Shown: positions 37,041 through 46,515, numbered from the stretch's first letter. The stretch: 58,088 nucleotides of DNA from Acidobacteriota bacterium (GCA_009861545.1 VXME01000132.1:1-58088); one strand, 5' to 3'. Translations and numbers: made by a program. Notes: generated from the sequence alone by a model not told the origin.

Positions 37041-38198
37041 TCAGATTCCCAGATCGACGGACAACCGATTCGCCGCCACAGCCCGAACCCTGCCCGCCAA
37101 CCGGTAGGAGTCGCCGCCGGCGTGGACGACGATCGCCTCGGAGAGATCCAGGTCGGCGAGCGCCGAGCGCATCGAGCGCGTGACCTTCGGCGCGGTCGTG
37201 CGCTTGATTTCGATCCCGATCCGCCGGCGTCCGCGGGAAATCAGCAGATCCAGCTCCGCGCCGGTATGCGCGGCCCAGAAGTGGACCTGCTCGTCCGGCA
37301 GGCTCAGCCGGTCGATGATCGTCTCCAGCACGAATCCCTCCCACGACGCGCCGGACTTGGGATGTGCATTCAGGGACCGCATGTCGCCGATGCCGAGCAG
37401 TGCATGCAGCACTCCCGTATCGCGAAGGTAGATCTTCGGGGCTCGGACCTGCCGCTTGGCGATGTTTGCGTGCCATGGTTGCAGTTGACGCACCACCAGC
37501 GCGCCGGTCAGAAGATCGAGATAGCGCCGCACCGCGCCATCCGAGACGCCGAACGACCGCGCGAACTCCGACGAGTTCCAGATCTGCCCGTGCCAGTGGG
37601 CCAGCATCGTCCAGAAACGACGCAGCGTCGGTCCCGGCACGCGCACGCCGAGCGCCGGCAGGTCGCGCTCGAGGAACGTCCGCACGAAGTTCTCGAGCCA
37701 GAGGAATGCCGCGGCGTGCGAGCGCGCGAGCCATGCTCCGGGAAAGCCGCCTCGCAGCCAGCGCCGATCTAGCCCCCCGGCCCCGATCTCGTCCAAACTC
37801 AGCCCGCCGAGGCTGCGGTAATGGATGCGCCCGGCGAGCGATTCCGACGACTGCCGGATCAGGTCGGGCGACGCGCTGCCGAGTACGAGGAAACGGGCCG
37901 GCCGCGGCCGGCGGTCCGCCAGCACGCGCAGGACCGTGAACAGATCGGGGCGGCGTTGCACCTCGTCGATCACGACCAGGCCACGCAGACCTTCCAGGAC
38001 GAGAAGCGGGTCGTCGAGCAATCGGTTGAGATCCGCGGGATGCTCCAGATCGAGGTGATGCGTCGGACCCGCATGCGCCTCGGTCACCTGCCGCGCCAGC
38101 GTCGTCTTGCCGATCTGACGCGGCCCCAGGATGGCGACGACGGGGAACGCCCGGAGCCGTTGCCGGATGGTGCGCACATGGCCGACCCGTTCGATCAT
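37041..38198 (-). CDS. AAA_14/DUF4143 ATPase
   Basis: A 385-residue protein of the large AAA_14 plus DUF4143 family. Walker A GPRQIGKTT is at residues 25-33, Walker B in LRGLVVIDEVQRRPDLF, and the sensor-like RFLVLGSASPDLIRQSSESLAGR follows. The C-terminal DUF4143 domain carries the PD-(D/E)XK-like pattern GAELDLLISRGRRRIGIEIKRTTAP near 312-335. The role of this family is not settled. The gene converges with the SEC-C gene (4 bp between stops). A perfect 16-bp inverted repeat lies 13 bp before its ATG and is probably its control site. Confidence 0.9.
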   Translation of the reverse strand: MIERVGHVRTIRQRLRAFPVVAILGPRQIGKTTLARQVTEAHAGPTHHLDLEHPADLNRLLDDPLLVLEGLRGLVVIDEVQRRPDLFTVLRVLADRRPRPARFLVLGSASPDLIRQSSESLAGRIHYRSLGGLSLDEIGAGGLDRRWLRGGFPGAWLARSHAAAFLWLENFVRTFLERDLPALGVRVPGPTLRRFWTMLAHWHGQIWNSSEFARSFGVSDGAVRRYLDLLTGALVVRQLQPWHANIAKRQVRAPKIYLRDTGVLHALLGIGDMRSLNAHPKSGASWEGFVLETIIDRLSLPDEQVHFWAAHTGAELDLLISRGRRRIGIEIKRTTAPKVTRSMRSALADLDLSEAIVVHAGGDSYRLAGRVRAVAANRLSVDLGI

Positions 38199-38211
38199 GG
38201 CGTGAAGCTAC

Positions 38212-38248
38212 CATGAAATCTCGATGGTAAACATCGAGATTTCATGGC
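38212..38248. promoter_or_regulatory. Perfect inverted repeat before the AAA/DUF4143 gene
   Basis: CCATGAAATCTCGATG, then GTAAA, then the exact reverse complement CATCGAGATTTCATGG. The arms are much more AT-rich than the surroundings. It lies 13 bp upstream of the ATG at 38198. It could be an operator for a dimeric regulator or a stable hairpin in the 5' leader that controls translation. No T-run follows on the coding strand, so it is not a typical terminator. Confidence 0.7.
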
Positions 38249-38431
38249 AGTGGCGCGCTGTCTCGGAGACAGCCACGCGAGCCGCTACGCCGGAAGTCGG
38301 GGTCTCGGCCACGGTCGAACGCCCATTTGCAGGCTCGACCGCTTCCGAACACCACCGGCGTCTTGATTTCGACCCTCGCCCCCGGAGTCCGCCGGTGCTA
38401 TCGTCTACTGCGACCAAACGGAAAGCGAGCC

Positions 38432-38845
38432 ATGGGAGAGATACACGCCGACGTCACACTCGAAAACCCCGGTGACCGCGCCGTCGTCGAGCGCGGACAC
38501 GGCCAGGAATCCGACATCCGTCGTTCGACCATCGACGCCATCGTCGATACGGGGGCCGTCACGCTGGTTCTGCCACAGAACGTGGTGGAACGCCTGGGCC
38601 TGGGCCAACGGGGTACCGCGTTCGTCACGTACGCCGACGAGCGCCGGGAGGAACGGACGCTGGCCGGGCCGGTGACAGTTCAGATCGGCAACCGTTCCAT
38701 GAGCATGGACTGTGTCGTCGGCCCGCCCCTGAGCGAACCCTTGATCGGCCAGGTCGTCCTCGAAACCCTCGATCTGATCGCCGATTGCACGAATCGGACG
38801 CTCGCTCCGCGATACCCCGACTATCCGCTGCTCAAGCTGAAGTAG
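38432..38845 (+). CDS. Retropepsin-like (clan AA) aspartic protease family protein
   Basis: A 137-residue protein with one retropepsin-like fold. The catalytic motif is [15 protein letters not shown], with Asp at residue 39 in D-T-G-A. It is followed by VVERLGL, a middle sheet region, and the hydrophobic-Gly partner motif [15 protein letters not shown]. Like retroviral protease it would act as a dimer. Many bacterial members are encoded beside toxin-antitoxin or defence genes and have no known substrate. The J-domain gene starts 8 bp after the stop, so the two are probably transcribed together. Confidence 0.75.
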   Translation: MGEIHADVTLENPGDRAVVERGHGQESDIRRSTIDAIVDTGAVTLVLPQNVVERLGLGQRGTAFVTYADERREERTLAGPVTVQIGNRSMSMDCVVGPPLSEPLIGQVVLETLDLIADCTNRTLAPRYPDYPLLKLK

Positions 38846-38853
38846 GCGGCCGA

Positions 38854-39510
38854 ATGGCGCGACAGGACCATAACCCGTACGACGTGCTGGGCCTGGAGTC
38901 GAATGCTACGCGCGTTGAGATAAGAGCTGCATACCTGCGTCTCGCAAAGAAACATCATCCGGACAAGAACCCGGGAGACAAGACATCCGAGTGGATATTC
39001 AAGGAGATTCGTTGGGCATATGAGACGCTCTGGGCCTCAAGCGATACCGGGACGACACGCGACGGCGAATCACGACGTGAACGTGCCGCACAAACCCGCG
39101 CTCGACGTGAACGCGAAGCCCGGGCAGAGGAACGTGAGCGTCGAGTACGAACGGAGTACGGCCGTCAGCAGGATCGAGATGAACAGCAGGCGCATGAACG
39201 GGATGAGCCTGAACGTCGAAAGCGTGAGGAGTGGCAAGAGCACAACCGTCGTCAGAAACATAGCGAGTCGACCGTATCGGAGCTTCCTCTGCCCCAAGCG
39301 TTGGCCTACGTCCTTGGGTTTCCGTCAGCAGTCGTCGGTTTCGGCATTCTCGGAGGAGTCGATAGCACACCGGACACGCATCTTGGCGTATGGCTATTGT
39401 TTGCCGGGATGGCGGCAGCGGGGGTGAGGTCCGCATCCAAAGACTGGTTATTCTGGACTGGCGTGATCATCCTCGTGGCAACTGTGGTGTTCCTTCTCCC
39501 AGCAAGTTAG
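38854..39510 (+). CDS. J-domain protein with C-terminal membrane segments
   Basis: A 218-residue protein. Residues 7-62 form a J-domain ([36 protein letters not shown]), with HPD at 35-37 that activates a DnaK-type ATPase. A highly charged Arg/Glu-rich helix, probably coiled coil, spans about 70-140. Three hydrophobic segments follow ([56 protein letters not shown]). It probably recruits a DnaK to the inner membrane. It is not a standard DnaJ: there is no Gly/Phe region and no zinc centre. The link to the retropepsin-like gene upstream, by 8-bp spacing, suggests joint function. Confidence 0.8.
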   Translation: MARQDHNPYDVLGLESNATRVEIRAAYLRLAKKHHPDKNPGDKTSEWIFKEIRWAYETLWASSDTGTTRDGESRRERAAQTRARREREARAEERERRVRTEYGRQQDRDEQQAHERDEPERRKREEWQEHNRRQKHSESTVSELPLPQALAYVLGFPSAVVGFGILGGVDSTPDTHLGVWLLFAGMAAAGVRSASKDWLFWTGVIILVATVVFLLPAS

Positions 39511-39654
39511 GCCAGTAGTCTGGAGTACGAGTGGGGAATCCGGATCCGCAACGCGCGCTAGTCGACTGTTGCTTTTACTCTCGCGTGCCCGACGTCAATG
39601 AGCTCCAGTGCTTGACAAGAACGCTCGACGGTGGGGCAGTCTACGGCGGTCCAG

Positions 39655-40560
39655 TCACTCCAAACGCTGCCCAAGGCGACGGATGGCGTCGAGGCCGTCC
39701 TGGTATGTCGGAGTCTCGTTCTCCGTGCCGTAGCACATAGCGTGGACGAAGCGCTCGTAATCTGCCGCGTGTCGCTGCTCGGTCAGTACATTGAGCGCAG
39801 TAGCGAGACGTTCGACGGGGGTCAGCGTGTCGAGGTGCGGACCCGGGCCGCCTCGCGTGGCGTCGGCTTCCAGCAATCGACGTAGCAACGCGGGGAACGC
39901 CTGGTGCGCCGTTGCGAGAGGTTCAAGTGCCGCCAGATCGTGCACATGTCGAATCAGCGTGCGATCGTTGCGGGTACGCTGATCCAATACGCGCCAGGTA
40001 AGGGCGCTGATCTTGTCGGCCGCGGTCTCTGCCGGCGCAACACAGTTGATCTGTGGGACCTCGGGCTGTTCCTGTCGCGCCTCGGCGACGAAGCTCCGCA
40101 GCGAACGTTCCTCCGGTGCAAGGGCCGGACGGGCAAGCGTTACCTCGAGCTGCAGCCTCGGACGCAAGGCAGGTGCCACAGTGAAGCGCGTGGGATAGGC
40201 GACCTGACATCGGAAGAAGTGGTGGTCATTCCCGACCTCCACGTCGTCATCTTCAAGCGTCCAGTCGTCATCGGCGCGGATCGCCTCGAGAATCGCTCTC
40301 CGGTAGTTCCGGCGAGCGGGCCGTGTGATCCCGACGTCTGGAAGAAGAACTTTGAAGTCGAGGTCCTCGGAGAAACGCTGGATGAGGTCGTAGCCCTTGG
40401 AAAGGCTGGTGCCGCCGGAGAAGACAAGCATGAGATTGTCCTGCCTGACATTGGTAATCGTCGCAACCAGCCGGATCGCGTACCAGTCCTTCTCCACCAA
40501 GGACGGATCGACACCGAGATCCGTGGCAATCGCCTCGATCAGCTCAGGCTCCGGTGGCAC
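39655..40560 (-). CDS. AbiEii/AbiGii-type nucleotidyltransferase toxin
   Basis: From the GTG at 40560 the protein has 301 residues. It has the nucleotidyltransferase core of AbiEii: LMLVFSGGTSLSKGYDLIQRFSEDLDFKV, with GG-T-S-x-x-K near residue 49 and the metal-binding E-D-L-D-F near 65. Further on it has TAADKISALTWRVLDQR and LIRHVHDLAAL, as in family members. AbiEii toxins transfer nucleotides to targets such as tRNA and stop growth during phage infection. The start overlaps the end of the DUF6088 gene by 17 bp, which identifies the pair as a toxin-antitoxin operon. Confidence 0.88.
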   Translation of the reverse strand: MPPEPELIEAIATDLGVDPSLVEKDWYAIRLVATITNVRQDNLMLVFSGGTSLSKGYDLIQRFSEDLDFKVLLPDVGITRPARRNYRRAILEAIRADDDWTLEDDDVEVGNDHHFFRCQVAYPTRFTVAPALRPRLQLEVTLARPALAPEERSLRSFVAEARQEQPEVPQINCVAPAETAADKISALTWRVLDQRTRNDRTLIRHVHDLAALEPLATAHQAFPALLRRLLEADATRGGPGPHLDTLTPVERLATALNVLTEQRHAADYERFVHAMCYGTENETPTYQDGLDAIRRLGQRLE

Positions 40561-40966
40561 GCTCGAAGACGGCGTACTTGCCGCCGTAGCCGATCTTGCG
40601 CGAGAAGCGCCCCTTGACGGCAATCACACGCCCGGTCGGCACCTGGGTCGTGGTTCCCGCGTTGTAGGCGCGAGCGAAACTCGATGGCGCAGCTTCGACG
40701 TTGAGACGTGACAGAACCTCGACCGCAAGCGCGGGGAGCGGCTTCGCAGGAACGGTCTTGCCGGAGAGCGGCGACAGAACCGCCCGGGCGTAAACGCCGT
40801 AGCCGATCCGGATGATCTGCCCCTTGGCGGTCAGCTTCCGCAGGCCCCGGCCGATCTGATCGTACCCACCGAGATCCTTGAAATCGTCGCGCAGGAAGAC
40901 GCTCGCTTTCTTGCGCGCGATCCGCTCCGCCATACGGCGCTCCAGCGGTTTCCTGGCCGTGCTCAT
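40544..40966 (-). CDS. DUF6088/AbiEi-like antitoxin
   Basis: A 140-residue protein from the ATG at 40966. It has an N-terminal helix-turn-helix-like region (RMAERIARKKASVFLRDDFKDLGGYDQIGRGLRKLTAKGQIIRIGYGVYAR) and a basic, sheet-rich C-terminus (GRVIAVKGRFSRKIGYGGKYAVFERA). This is the layout of DUF6088 and AbiEi antitoxins, in which the winged helix represses the operon. Its end overlaps the toxin start by 17 bp. Two copies of an AT-rich direct repeat lie just upstream, probably its operator. A TTG 30 bp further upstream is in frame but falls in the repeats, so it is unlikely. Confidence 0.85.
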   Translation of the reverse strand: MSTARKPLERRMAERIARKKASVFLRDDFKDLGGYDQIGRGLRKLTAKGQIIRIGYGVYARAVLSPLSGKTVPAKPLPALAVEVLSRLNVEAAPSSFARAYNAGTTTQVPTGRVIAVKGRFSRKIGYGGKYAVFERATGA

Positions 40967-40976
40967 GGTCGTCGGT

Positions 40977-41025
40977 CCCCTGCGAAAATACAACACTCAG
41001 CCCATACAAAAATACGACACTTCAG
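40977..41025. promoter_or_regulatory. Direct repeats before the AbiE-like operon, probable operator
   Basis: Two neighbouring units of 24 and 25 bp: 40977-41000 and 41001-41025. Both begin CCC, contain AAAATAC followed by ACACT, and end CAG. They differ at only a few positions. They lie 11 bp upstream of the antitoxin ATG and would cover the promoter, as expected for autorepression by an AbiEi-type antitoxin. Confidence 0.65.
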
Positions 41026-41126
41026 GACGGCCGGTCAACGGCGGAAACCCCTCGATTCCGCGATTCCGACAGGGACGTGCGCCCCGTTCCGACCGACCGT
41101 TCGTGATGGCCGAAAGAACGCTACCC

Positions 41127-42140
41127 CTACACGTCCTCCTTCAGCGTCACCGCGTCGAGGAACGGCATCATCGCCCGCAGCTCCTCCCCCACCTTCTCGA
41201 TCCGGTGCGCCTGCTCCTGCCGCCGCTGCGCCATGAACCAGGGCCGCCCCGCCTTGTCCTCGTCGATCCATTTGCGGGCGTAGGTGCCGTCCTGGATCTC
41301 CTGCAGGACCTGCTGCATCGCCGCGCGGGTCTCGTCGGTGACGATGCGCGGGCCACCGGTGTAGTCGCCGTGCTCGGCGGTGTCGCTGACCGAGTAGCGC
41401 ATGTAGTTGAGGCCTCCGCGGTAGAACAGGTCGACGATCAGCTTCAACTCGTGCATGCACTCGAAGTAGGCGACCTCCGGCTGGTAGCCCGCCTTGACCA
41501 GCGTCTCGAAACCGGCCTTGACCAGCGCGCTGACGCCGCCGCAGAGCACGGTCTGCTCGCCGAACAGATCGGTCTCGGTCTCCTCGGCGAACGTGGTCTC
41601 GATGACACCGGCGCGGGTCAGGCCGAGCGCCTTGGCGTAGGAAAGGGCGTGCTCCTTCGCATGGCCGGTAGCGTCCTGCTCGACCGCGATGAGGGCCGGC
41701 GTGCCGCCGCCTTCGAGGAAGACCTCGCGGACCCGATGACCAGGGGCCTTCGGCGCGATCAGGGTGACGTCGACGTCGGCCGGCGGCTGGATGGTCTTGA
41801 AGCGGATGTTGAACCCGTGGGCGAACATCAGCATCTTGCCGGCGCCGAGGTGCGGCGCGATCTGCGCGGCGTAGATCCCGGCCTGCGTCGTGTCGGGAGT
41901 CAGGATCATGACGACGTCGGCCCAGGCCGCGGCATCGCCGCCGGCCACGACCGTCAGGCCCTCGGCCTCCGCCTTCGCCTTCGAGCGGCTGCCGGCATGC
42001 AGGGCCACCCGCACCTCGACGCCGCTGTCCTTCAGGTTCAGCGCATGGGCGTGCCCCTGCGAACCGTAGCCGAAGATCGCGACCTTCCGGCCCTGGATGT
42101 GCGAGAGGTCCGCGGAGTCGTCGTAGTAGATCGTTGCCAT
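41127..42140 (-). CDS. ilvC: Ketol-acid reductoisomerase
   Basis: NADPH- and magnesium-dependent enzyme that isomerises and reduces acetolactate or acetohydroxybutyrate in valine, leucine and isoleucine synthesis. It has 337 residues, the short class I form. The start [40 protein letters not shown] includes the nucleotide-binding loop. It continues with [37 protein letters not shown] (metal-binding acids), and [36 protein letters not shown]. The ATG at 42140 follows a GAGGA ribosome site. It is the last gene of the ilv cluster, 214 bp after ilvN, and may also have its own promoter in that gap. Confidence 0.96.
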   Translation of the reverse strand: MATIYYDDSADLSHIQGRKVAIFGYGSQGHAHALNLKDSGVEVRVALHAGSRSKAKAEAEGLTVVAGGDAAAWADVVMILTPDTTQAGIYAAQIAPHLGAGKMLMFAHGFNIRFKTIQPPADVDVTLIAPKAPGHRVREVFLEGGGTPALIAVEQDATGHAKEHALSYAKALGLTRAGVIETTFAEETETDLFGEQTVLCGGVSALVKAGFETLVKAGYQPEVAYFECMHELKLIVDLFYRGGLNYMRYSVSDTAEHGDYTGGPRIVTDETRAAMQQVLQEIQDGTYARKWIDEDKAGRPWFMAQRRQEQAHRIEKVGEELRAMMPFLDAVTLKEDV

Positions 42141-42354
42141 CTGCTCAAATCCTCGCGATGTTGCTGGTGAATCGGCGGGTGCCGGCCCGGCGTCGTCGGC
42201 GCCGTCTCCGCGGCACGGATGCCGAGCCGGCGTCATCGGCCCGGCGCGCCCTCGCCGCGCAGACTCTCGGCTGACGATCAGCCGCCGCCCGCCCGGGACC
42301 GGGGTCCCCTGTCGGGAAACCGGTGCATGCGAGTCGAACGCGAAACGCGACAGT

Positions 42355-42945
42355 CTACACCGAGTACGACACGTTCGGGTCGTCCGCGTCGGCTGCGTCG
42401 GCCGCCGTGGTCGGAGAGAACGGTTCCTGCCGCTCCTCCGGATCGATCATCACGCTGCGGGCGCCGCGCGTCATGCCGACGCGGCCCGTCCGGACCAGCT
42501 CGATGATGCCGTAGGGGCGGAGCACTTCGAGCAGGCCGTCGATCTTGTCCTCGGTGCCGGTCGTCTCGATGACCACCGAGTCGGGCGCCACGTCGACCAC
42601 CCGCGCCCGGAAGACGTCGACGAGCTGCATGACGTGGGTCCGCGTGTCGGCGTTCGCCCCGACCTTGATCATCGCCAGCTCGCGGAAAATCGTGGGGCCG
42701 GTGGTGATGTCGTGAACCCGCAGCACGTTGACCAGCTTGTAGAGATTGGCCTCCAGCCGCCGGGCGCCGATGGCGTCGGTACGGACCACGATGGTCATGC
42801 GCGAGGCGCCCGGGATCTCGGCGTGGCCGACGGTCAGCGACTCGATGTTGAAGGCGCGCCGGCGAAACAGCGACGCGACCCGGTTGAGCACGCCCGGCTT
42901 GTCCTCCACGTAGACCACGAAGGTGTGCCGCTTGCTACTCGTCAT
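42355..42945 (-). CDS. ilvN: Acetolactate synthase small (regulatory) subunit
   Basis: A 196-residue regulatory subunit of acetohydroxyacid synthase. An N-terminal ACT domain ([48 protein letters not shown]) binds valine for feedback inhibition. A second ACT-like domain follows ([49 protein letters not shown], then [13 protein letters not shown]). The length is slightly above the usual 160-175 because of a short C-terminal extension. Its start overlaps the end of ilvB by 11 bp, so the two subunits are coupled. The name ilvH is used for the same gene in some genomes. Confidence 0.94.
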   Translation of the reverse strand: MTSSKRHTFVVYVEDKPGVLNRVASLFRRRAFNIESLTVGHAEIPGASRMTIVVRTDAIGARRLEANLYKLVNVLRVHDITTGPTIFRELAMIKVGANADTRTHVMQLVDVFRARVVDVAPDSVVIETTGTEDKIDGLLEVLRPYGIIELVRTGRVGMTRGARSVMIDPEERQEPFSPTTAADAADADDPNVSYSV

Positions 42946-44656
42946 CGGCGGTCTCCACGATCGGCGCCGGGCTCGGGCGCCGGATCATGTTGTGCAGGTC
43001 GGCGCCGGCCGGCACCATCGGGTAGACCGTGTCCTCCTGCTCCACCTGGAAATCGATGACCACGGTCCGCTCGTCGGCCCGCGCCCGCTCCACCGTCGGC
43101 TCGACCTCACCGCGGGTCTTCACCGTCGCGCCGCCGAGGCCGAAGCACTCGGCCAGCTTCGCGAAGTCGGGGCTCAGCAGCGGCGTCGCCGCGTAGCGCC
43201 GCTCGTAGAAGAACTCCTGCCACTGGCGGACCATGCCCAGATAGCCGTTGTTGATGATCGCGACGTTGATCTTGATCTTCTCCTGCGCGATCGTCGCCAG
43301 CTCGGCCATCGTCATCTGGAACCCGCCGTCGCCGGCCACCACCCACACCTCGGCGTCGGGCCGCGCCAGCTTCGCGCCGACGGCGGCCGGCAGGGCGAAG
43401 CCCATCGTCCCGAGGCCGCCCGACGTGATCAGTGTTCGCGGGTCCCGGTGGTGGTAGTACTGCGCCTCCCACATCTGGTGCTGGCCTACGTCGGTGACGA
43501 CGATGGCCCGCCCGCCGGTCATGCGCCAGATGTCGTTGATGACGTGCGCCGCGTAGAGGTGCCCGCTGTCGGGCAGGTTCTGGATGTCGCGCACCGCGAC
43601 GTCGCCCTTCATGTCGTTGATCGTGGCGAGCCACGAGGCGCGGTCGCCCGCCTCGACGAGCGGGGCCAGGTCGTCCAGAACGGCCGACAGGTCGCCGGCG
43701 AGGGCCACGTCCACCTTGACGTTCTTGTTGAACTCGGCCGGATCGATGTCGATGTGGATCTTGCGCGCGTTCGGGGCGTAGGTCCGCACGTTGCCGGTGA
43801 CCCGGTCGTCGAAGCGCATGCCGAGGGCCAGCAGCAGGTCCGCCTCCTGGATGGCGGCGTTGACCCACGCCTCGCCGTGCATCCCCATCATGCCCATGTT
43901 CAGCGGGTGCTCGGCCGGCACCCCGCCGATGCCGAGCAAGGTCATGGCGATCGGGATGTCGGCGCGCTCGGCCAGCTCGCGGACCTGGTTCATCGCACCC
44001 GAGAGCAGCACGCCGTGGCCGGCGAAGATGATCGGCCGCTTGGCGCTGTTCAGCAGCTCGGCGGCGCGCCGGTACTCCGCTTCCGAGGCGCGCAGGTCGG
44101 GCCGGTAGCCGGGCAGCTTGACGTCCCGCGGATGCCAGTCGCCCTCGGTCGATCCCTGCTGCGCGTCCTTGGTGATGTCGACGAGCACCGGCCCCGGCCG
44201 GCCGGAGCGGGCGACGTACATCGCCTCGTGGATCACCGGCGCGATCTCGTCGACGTGCGACACCAGGTAGTTGTGCTTGGTGATCGGCAGGGTGACGCCG
44301 GTGACGTCGGTCTCCTGGAACGCGTCCGACCCGATCAGCTTGCTGCCCACCTGACCTGTGATGCACAGCAGCGGCGACGAATCGAGCATCGCCGTCGCGA
44401 TGCCGGTCACCATGTTCGTGGCGCCGGGCCCGGAGGTGGCGACCGCCACGCCCACTTCCCCGCTCGCGCGCGCGTAGCCGTCGGCCATGTGCGTGGCGCC
44501 CTGCTCGTGGCGCACCAGCACGTGGCGGATCGGGTACTCCAGCATCGCATCGTAGGCGGGCAGAATAGCCCCCCCCGGATAGCCGAAGACGGTGCTGACG
44601 CCCTCGCGCACCAGCGCTTCCCAGATGATCTGCGCGCCCGTTCTCATCGAAGCCAT
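42935..44656 (-). CDS. ilvB: Acetolactate synthase large (catalytic) subunit
   Basis: ThDP- and FAD-dependent enzyme that condenses two pyruvates, or pyruvate with 2-oxobutyrate. From the ATG at 44656 it has 573 residues. Key regions are FGYPGGAILPAYDAM, LVRHEQGATHMADGYARASGEVGVAVATSGPGATN (with the catalytic Glu), QVGSKLIGSDAFQETDVTGVTLPITKHNYLV, the FAD region GVLLSGAMNQVRELAE, and the ThDP motif VAGDGGFQMTMAELATI with NNGYLGMVRQWQEFFYERRY. The frame is open to 44734, but the family starts at about this Met. It lies 90 bp after ilvD and overlaps ilvN. Confidence 0.96.
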   Translation of the reverse strand: MASMRTGAQIIWEALVREGVSTVFGYPGGAILPAYDAMLEYPIRHVLVRHEQGATHMADGYARASGEVGVAVATSGPGATNMVTGIATAMLDSSPLLCITGQVGSKLIGSDAFQETDVTGVTLPITKHNYLVSHVDEIAPVIHEAMYVARSGRPGPVLVDITKDAQQGSTEGDWHPRDVKLPGYRPDLRASEAEYRRAAELLNSAKRPIIFAGHGVLLSGAMNQVRELAERADIPIAMTLLGIGGVPAEHPLNMGMMGMHGEAWVNAAIQEADLLLALGMRFDDRVTGNVRTYAPNARKIHIDIDPAEFNKNVKVDVALAGDLSAVLDDLAPLVEAGDRASWLATINDMKGDVAVRDIQNLPDSGHLYAAHVINDIWRMTGGRAIVVTDVGQHQMWEAQYYHHRDPRTLITSGGLGTMGFALPAAVGAKLARPDAEVWVVAGDGGFQMTMAELATIAQEKIKINVAIINNGYLGMVRQWQEFFYERRYAATPLLSPDFAKLAECFGLGGATVKTRGEVEPTVERARADERTVVIDFQVEQEDTVYPMVPAGADLHNMIRRPSPAPIVETADDE

Positions 44657-44746
44657 CGCCTGTTCCTGCTTCCTGTTCCCGATCCCTCGTCTCCAAGCGC
44701 GGGCTGCGCTCGCTTCCGCCGCCGCACGCGTCACCGACGGCCGCCC

Positions 44747-46411
44747 TCAGCTCGTCACCGCACCCGTCGCAGCCGACGAAACCAGCCGCGCGTACTTGGC
44801 CATCACGCCACTCTCGAAGCGCGGCTCCGGCGCCCGCCACACGGCCAGACGCGCCTGCAGCTCTTCGTCGCCCACCTCGAGCTGCAACCTCCGGTTGCGC
44901 TCGTCGAACAGAATCGTGTCGCCGTCACGCACCACGGCTATCGGGCCTCCGCGCGCCGCCTCCGGAGCCACGTGCCCGGCCATCATGCCGCGGGTGGCGC
45001 CCGAGAACCGGCCGTCGGTCAGCAGGGCCACCGACTCGCCCAGCCCCGCGCCGACGATGGCGGCGGTCACCCCCAGCATCTCCCGCATGCCCGGCCCGCC
45101 GCTCGGCCCCTCGTAGCGAATCACCACGACGTCGCCGGGTCGAATCCGCCCCTGCTCGACCGCCTCGAAGGCGTCTTCCTCGCAGTCGAACACCCGAGCC
45201 GGTCCGCGATGCGTCGCCGGGTCGTGGCCCGCCACCTTCACCACGCACCCGTCCGGGGCCAGGTTCCCCTTGAGGATGACGAGGCCGCCTGTCGGTGTTA
45301 TCGGCGCGGATACGGGCCGCACCACCTCCTGGCCCGCCGTTTCCGCCGCCGCATCCGCGACCTCGCCGATGGTCTGCCCCGTCACCGTGACGCAGTCGCG
45401 GTTGAGCAGGCCGGCCTCGCTCAGCCGCCTGGCCACCAGACCGATTCCGCCGGCCCGGTAGAGGTCGGTGGCGACGAAACGTCCGCCCGGCTTCAGGTCC
45501 GCCAGCAGCGGCGTGCGCTCGCTGACGCGGTCGAAGTCCTCGATCTTCAGGTCGACGCCCGCCTCGTGGGCTATCGCCAGCAGGTGCAGGACCGCGTTGG
45601 TCGAGCCGCCGGTGGACGCAACCGCGGCGATGGCGTTGTCGAGCGCCTCCCGCGTGACGATCCGCCGCGGCCGGAGATCCTCCTTCACCAGGTCCATCAC
45701 GAGCGCGCCGGCGCGGCGGGACACGTCGCCCTTCTCCGCCTCCATGGCCGGCACCCCGTTCGCGCTCATCGGCGACACGCCGAGCAGCTCGCAGACCGTC
45801 GACATCGTGTTGGCGGTGAACTGCCCGCCGCAGGCCCCGGGCCCCGGACAGGCGACGTCCTCGAGCGCGCAGAGCTGCTCGTCGGTCATCTTGCCCGCCG
45901 CGTGAGTGCCGACCGCCTCGAACACGTCCTGGATCGTGACATCGCGTCCCTCCCACCGTCCCGGCGCGATCGAGCCGCCGTAGAGCACCAGACCGGGAAT
46001 GTCGAGCCGCACCAGCGCCATCACCCCGCCGGGAATCGTCTTGTCGCAGCCGACCAGGATCACGATGCCGTCGAACAGGTTGCCGCGCGCGACCAGCTCG
46101 ATGGAATCGGCCACCACCTCGCGGCTGACGAGCGAGGCCTTCATCCCCTCGCTGCCCATCGTGATGCCGTCGGAGATCGACACCGTGTTGAACTCCATCG
46201 GCGTCCCGCCGGCGGCCCGGATGCCCGCCTTCACCTCCTCGGCGAGATCGCGCAGGTGGTAGTTGCACGGCCCGATCTCGATCCAGGTGTTGGCGACCCC
46301 GATGATCGGCCGGGCCAGGTCGGCGTCGGTGAAACCGACCGCCTTCAGCATGGCGCGGGCCGGCGCCCGGCTCGGTCCTTCGGTAATCGCGGCGCTCTTG
46401 CGTGTGCTCAT
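44747..46411 (-). CDS. ilvD: Dihydroxy-acid dehydratase
   Basis: Iron-sulfur enzyme that dehydrates 2,3-dihydroxy acids to 2-oxo acids, the third common step of branched-chain amino acid synthesis. It has 554 residues from the ATG at 46411. Cluster and active-site motifs are [53 protein letters not shown], and [25 protein letters not shown], with [17 protein letters not shown] following. The C-terminal [16 protein letters not shown] and [13 protein letters not shown] complete the family. It is the first structural gene of the operon. A leader peptide and a terminator-type hairpin lie directly before its ATG. Confidence 0.96.
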   Translation of the reverse strand: MSTRKSAAITEGPSRAPARAMLKAVGFTDADLARPIIGVANTWIEIGPCNYHLRDLAEEVKAGIRAAGGTPMEFNTVSISDGITMGSEGMKASLVSREVVADSIELVARGNLFDGIVILVGCDKTIPGGVMALVRLDIPGLVLYGGSIAPGRWEGRDVTIQDVFEAVGTHAAGKMTDEQLCALEDVACPGPGACGGQFTANTMSTVCELLGVSPMSANGVPAMEAEKGDVSRRAGALVMDLVKEDLRPRRIVTREALDNAIAAVASTGGSTNAVLHLLAIAHEAGVDLKIEDFDRVSERTPLLADLKPGGRFVATDLYRAGGIGLVARRLSEAGLLNRDCVTVTGQTIGEVADAAAETAGQEVVRPVSAPITPTGGLVILKGNLAPDGCVVKVAGHDPATHRGPARVFDCEEDAFEAVEQGRIRPGDVVVIRYEGPSGGPGMREMLGVTAAIVGAGLGESVALLTDGRFSGATRGMMAGHVAPEAARGGPIAVVRDGDTILFDERNRRLQLEVGDEELQARLAVWRAPEPRFESGVMAKYARLVSSAATGAVTS

Positions 46412-46414
46412 AGC

Positions 46415-46447
46415 AAAAAGGCCATCACCCGGTGTCGGATGATGGCC
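46415..46447 (-). terminator. Attenuator terminator before ilvD, with competing antiterminator
   Basis: On the minus strand GGCCATCA (46447-46440) pairs with TGATGGCC (46427-46420) around a 12-nt loop, and TTTTT follows (46419-46415), ending 4 bp before the ilvD ATG. This is an intrinsic terminator. The 5' arm overlaps CATCATCC (46444-46437), which is perfectly complementary to GGATGATG upstream (46487-46480). The two structures exclude each other, as in classical amino acid attenuators. Confidence 0.8.
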
Positions 46448-46479
46448 CCTCGTGGTCTCTCTGTTGATGGTGTCGGGAA

Positions 46480-46515
46480 CATCATCCGTTAGCGGCCGGC
46501 GCAATCGCGCCGGCC
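46480..46515 (-). promoter_or_regulatory. Attenuator leader hairpin and antiterminator arm
   Basis: GGCCGGCGC (46515-46507) and GCGCCGGCC (46502-46494) form a perfect 9-bp hairpin with a 4-nt loop. It sits immediately after the Ile/Val codons of the leader peptide, where the pause hairpin of an attenuator belongs. Next to it, GGATGATG at 46487-46480 is the arm that can pair with 46444-46437 to block the terminator. A ribosome stalled on the Ile/Val codons would disrupt the first hairpin. Confidence 0.65.

Noticed and set aside
42141-42354. Terminator or riboswitch between ilvN and ilvC
   Set aside because: CGGCTGA/TCAGCCG makes a 7-bp hairpin but no T-run follows, and no known riboswitch pattern is visible.
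46408-46485. A 25-codon frame (ATG at 46485, with Ile-Ile and Leu-Leu) whose stop overlaps the ilvD start, as the leader peptide
   Set aside because: The frame at 46565-46482 has the far stronger Ile/Val run and lies at the right place before the hairpins. This one runs through the terminator itself and has few regulatory codons.
42923-46492. Plus-strand open frame of 1189 codons
   Set aside because: It is antisense to ilvN, ilvB and ilvD, is Arg/His-rich, and reflects the codon bias of those genes in GC-rich DNA.
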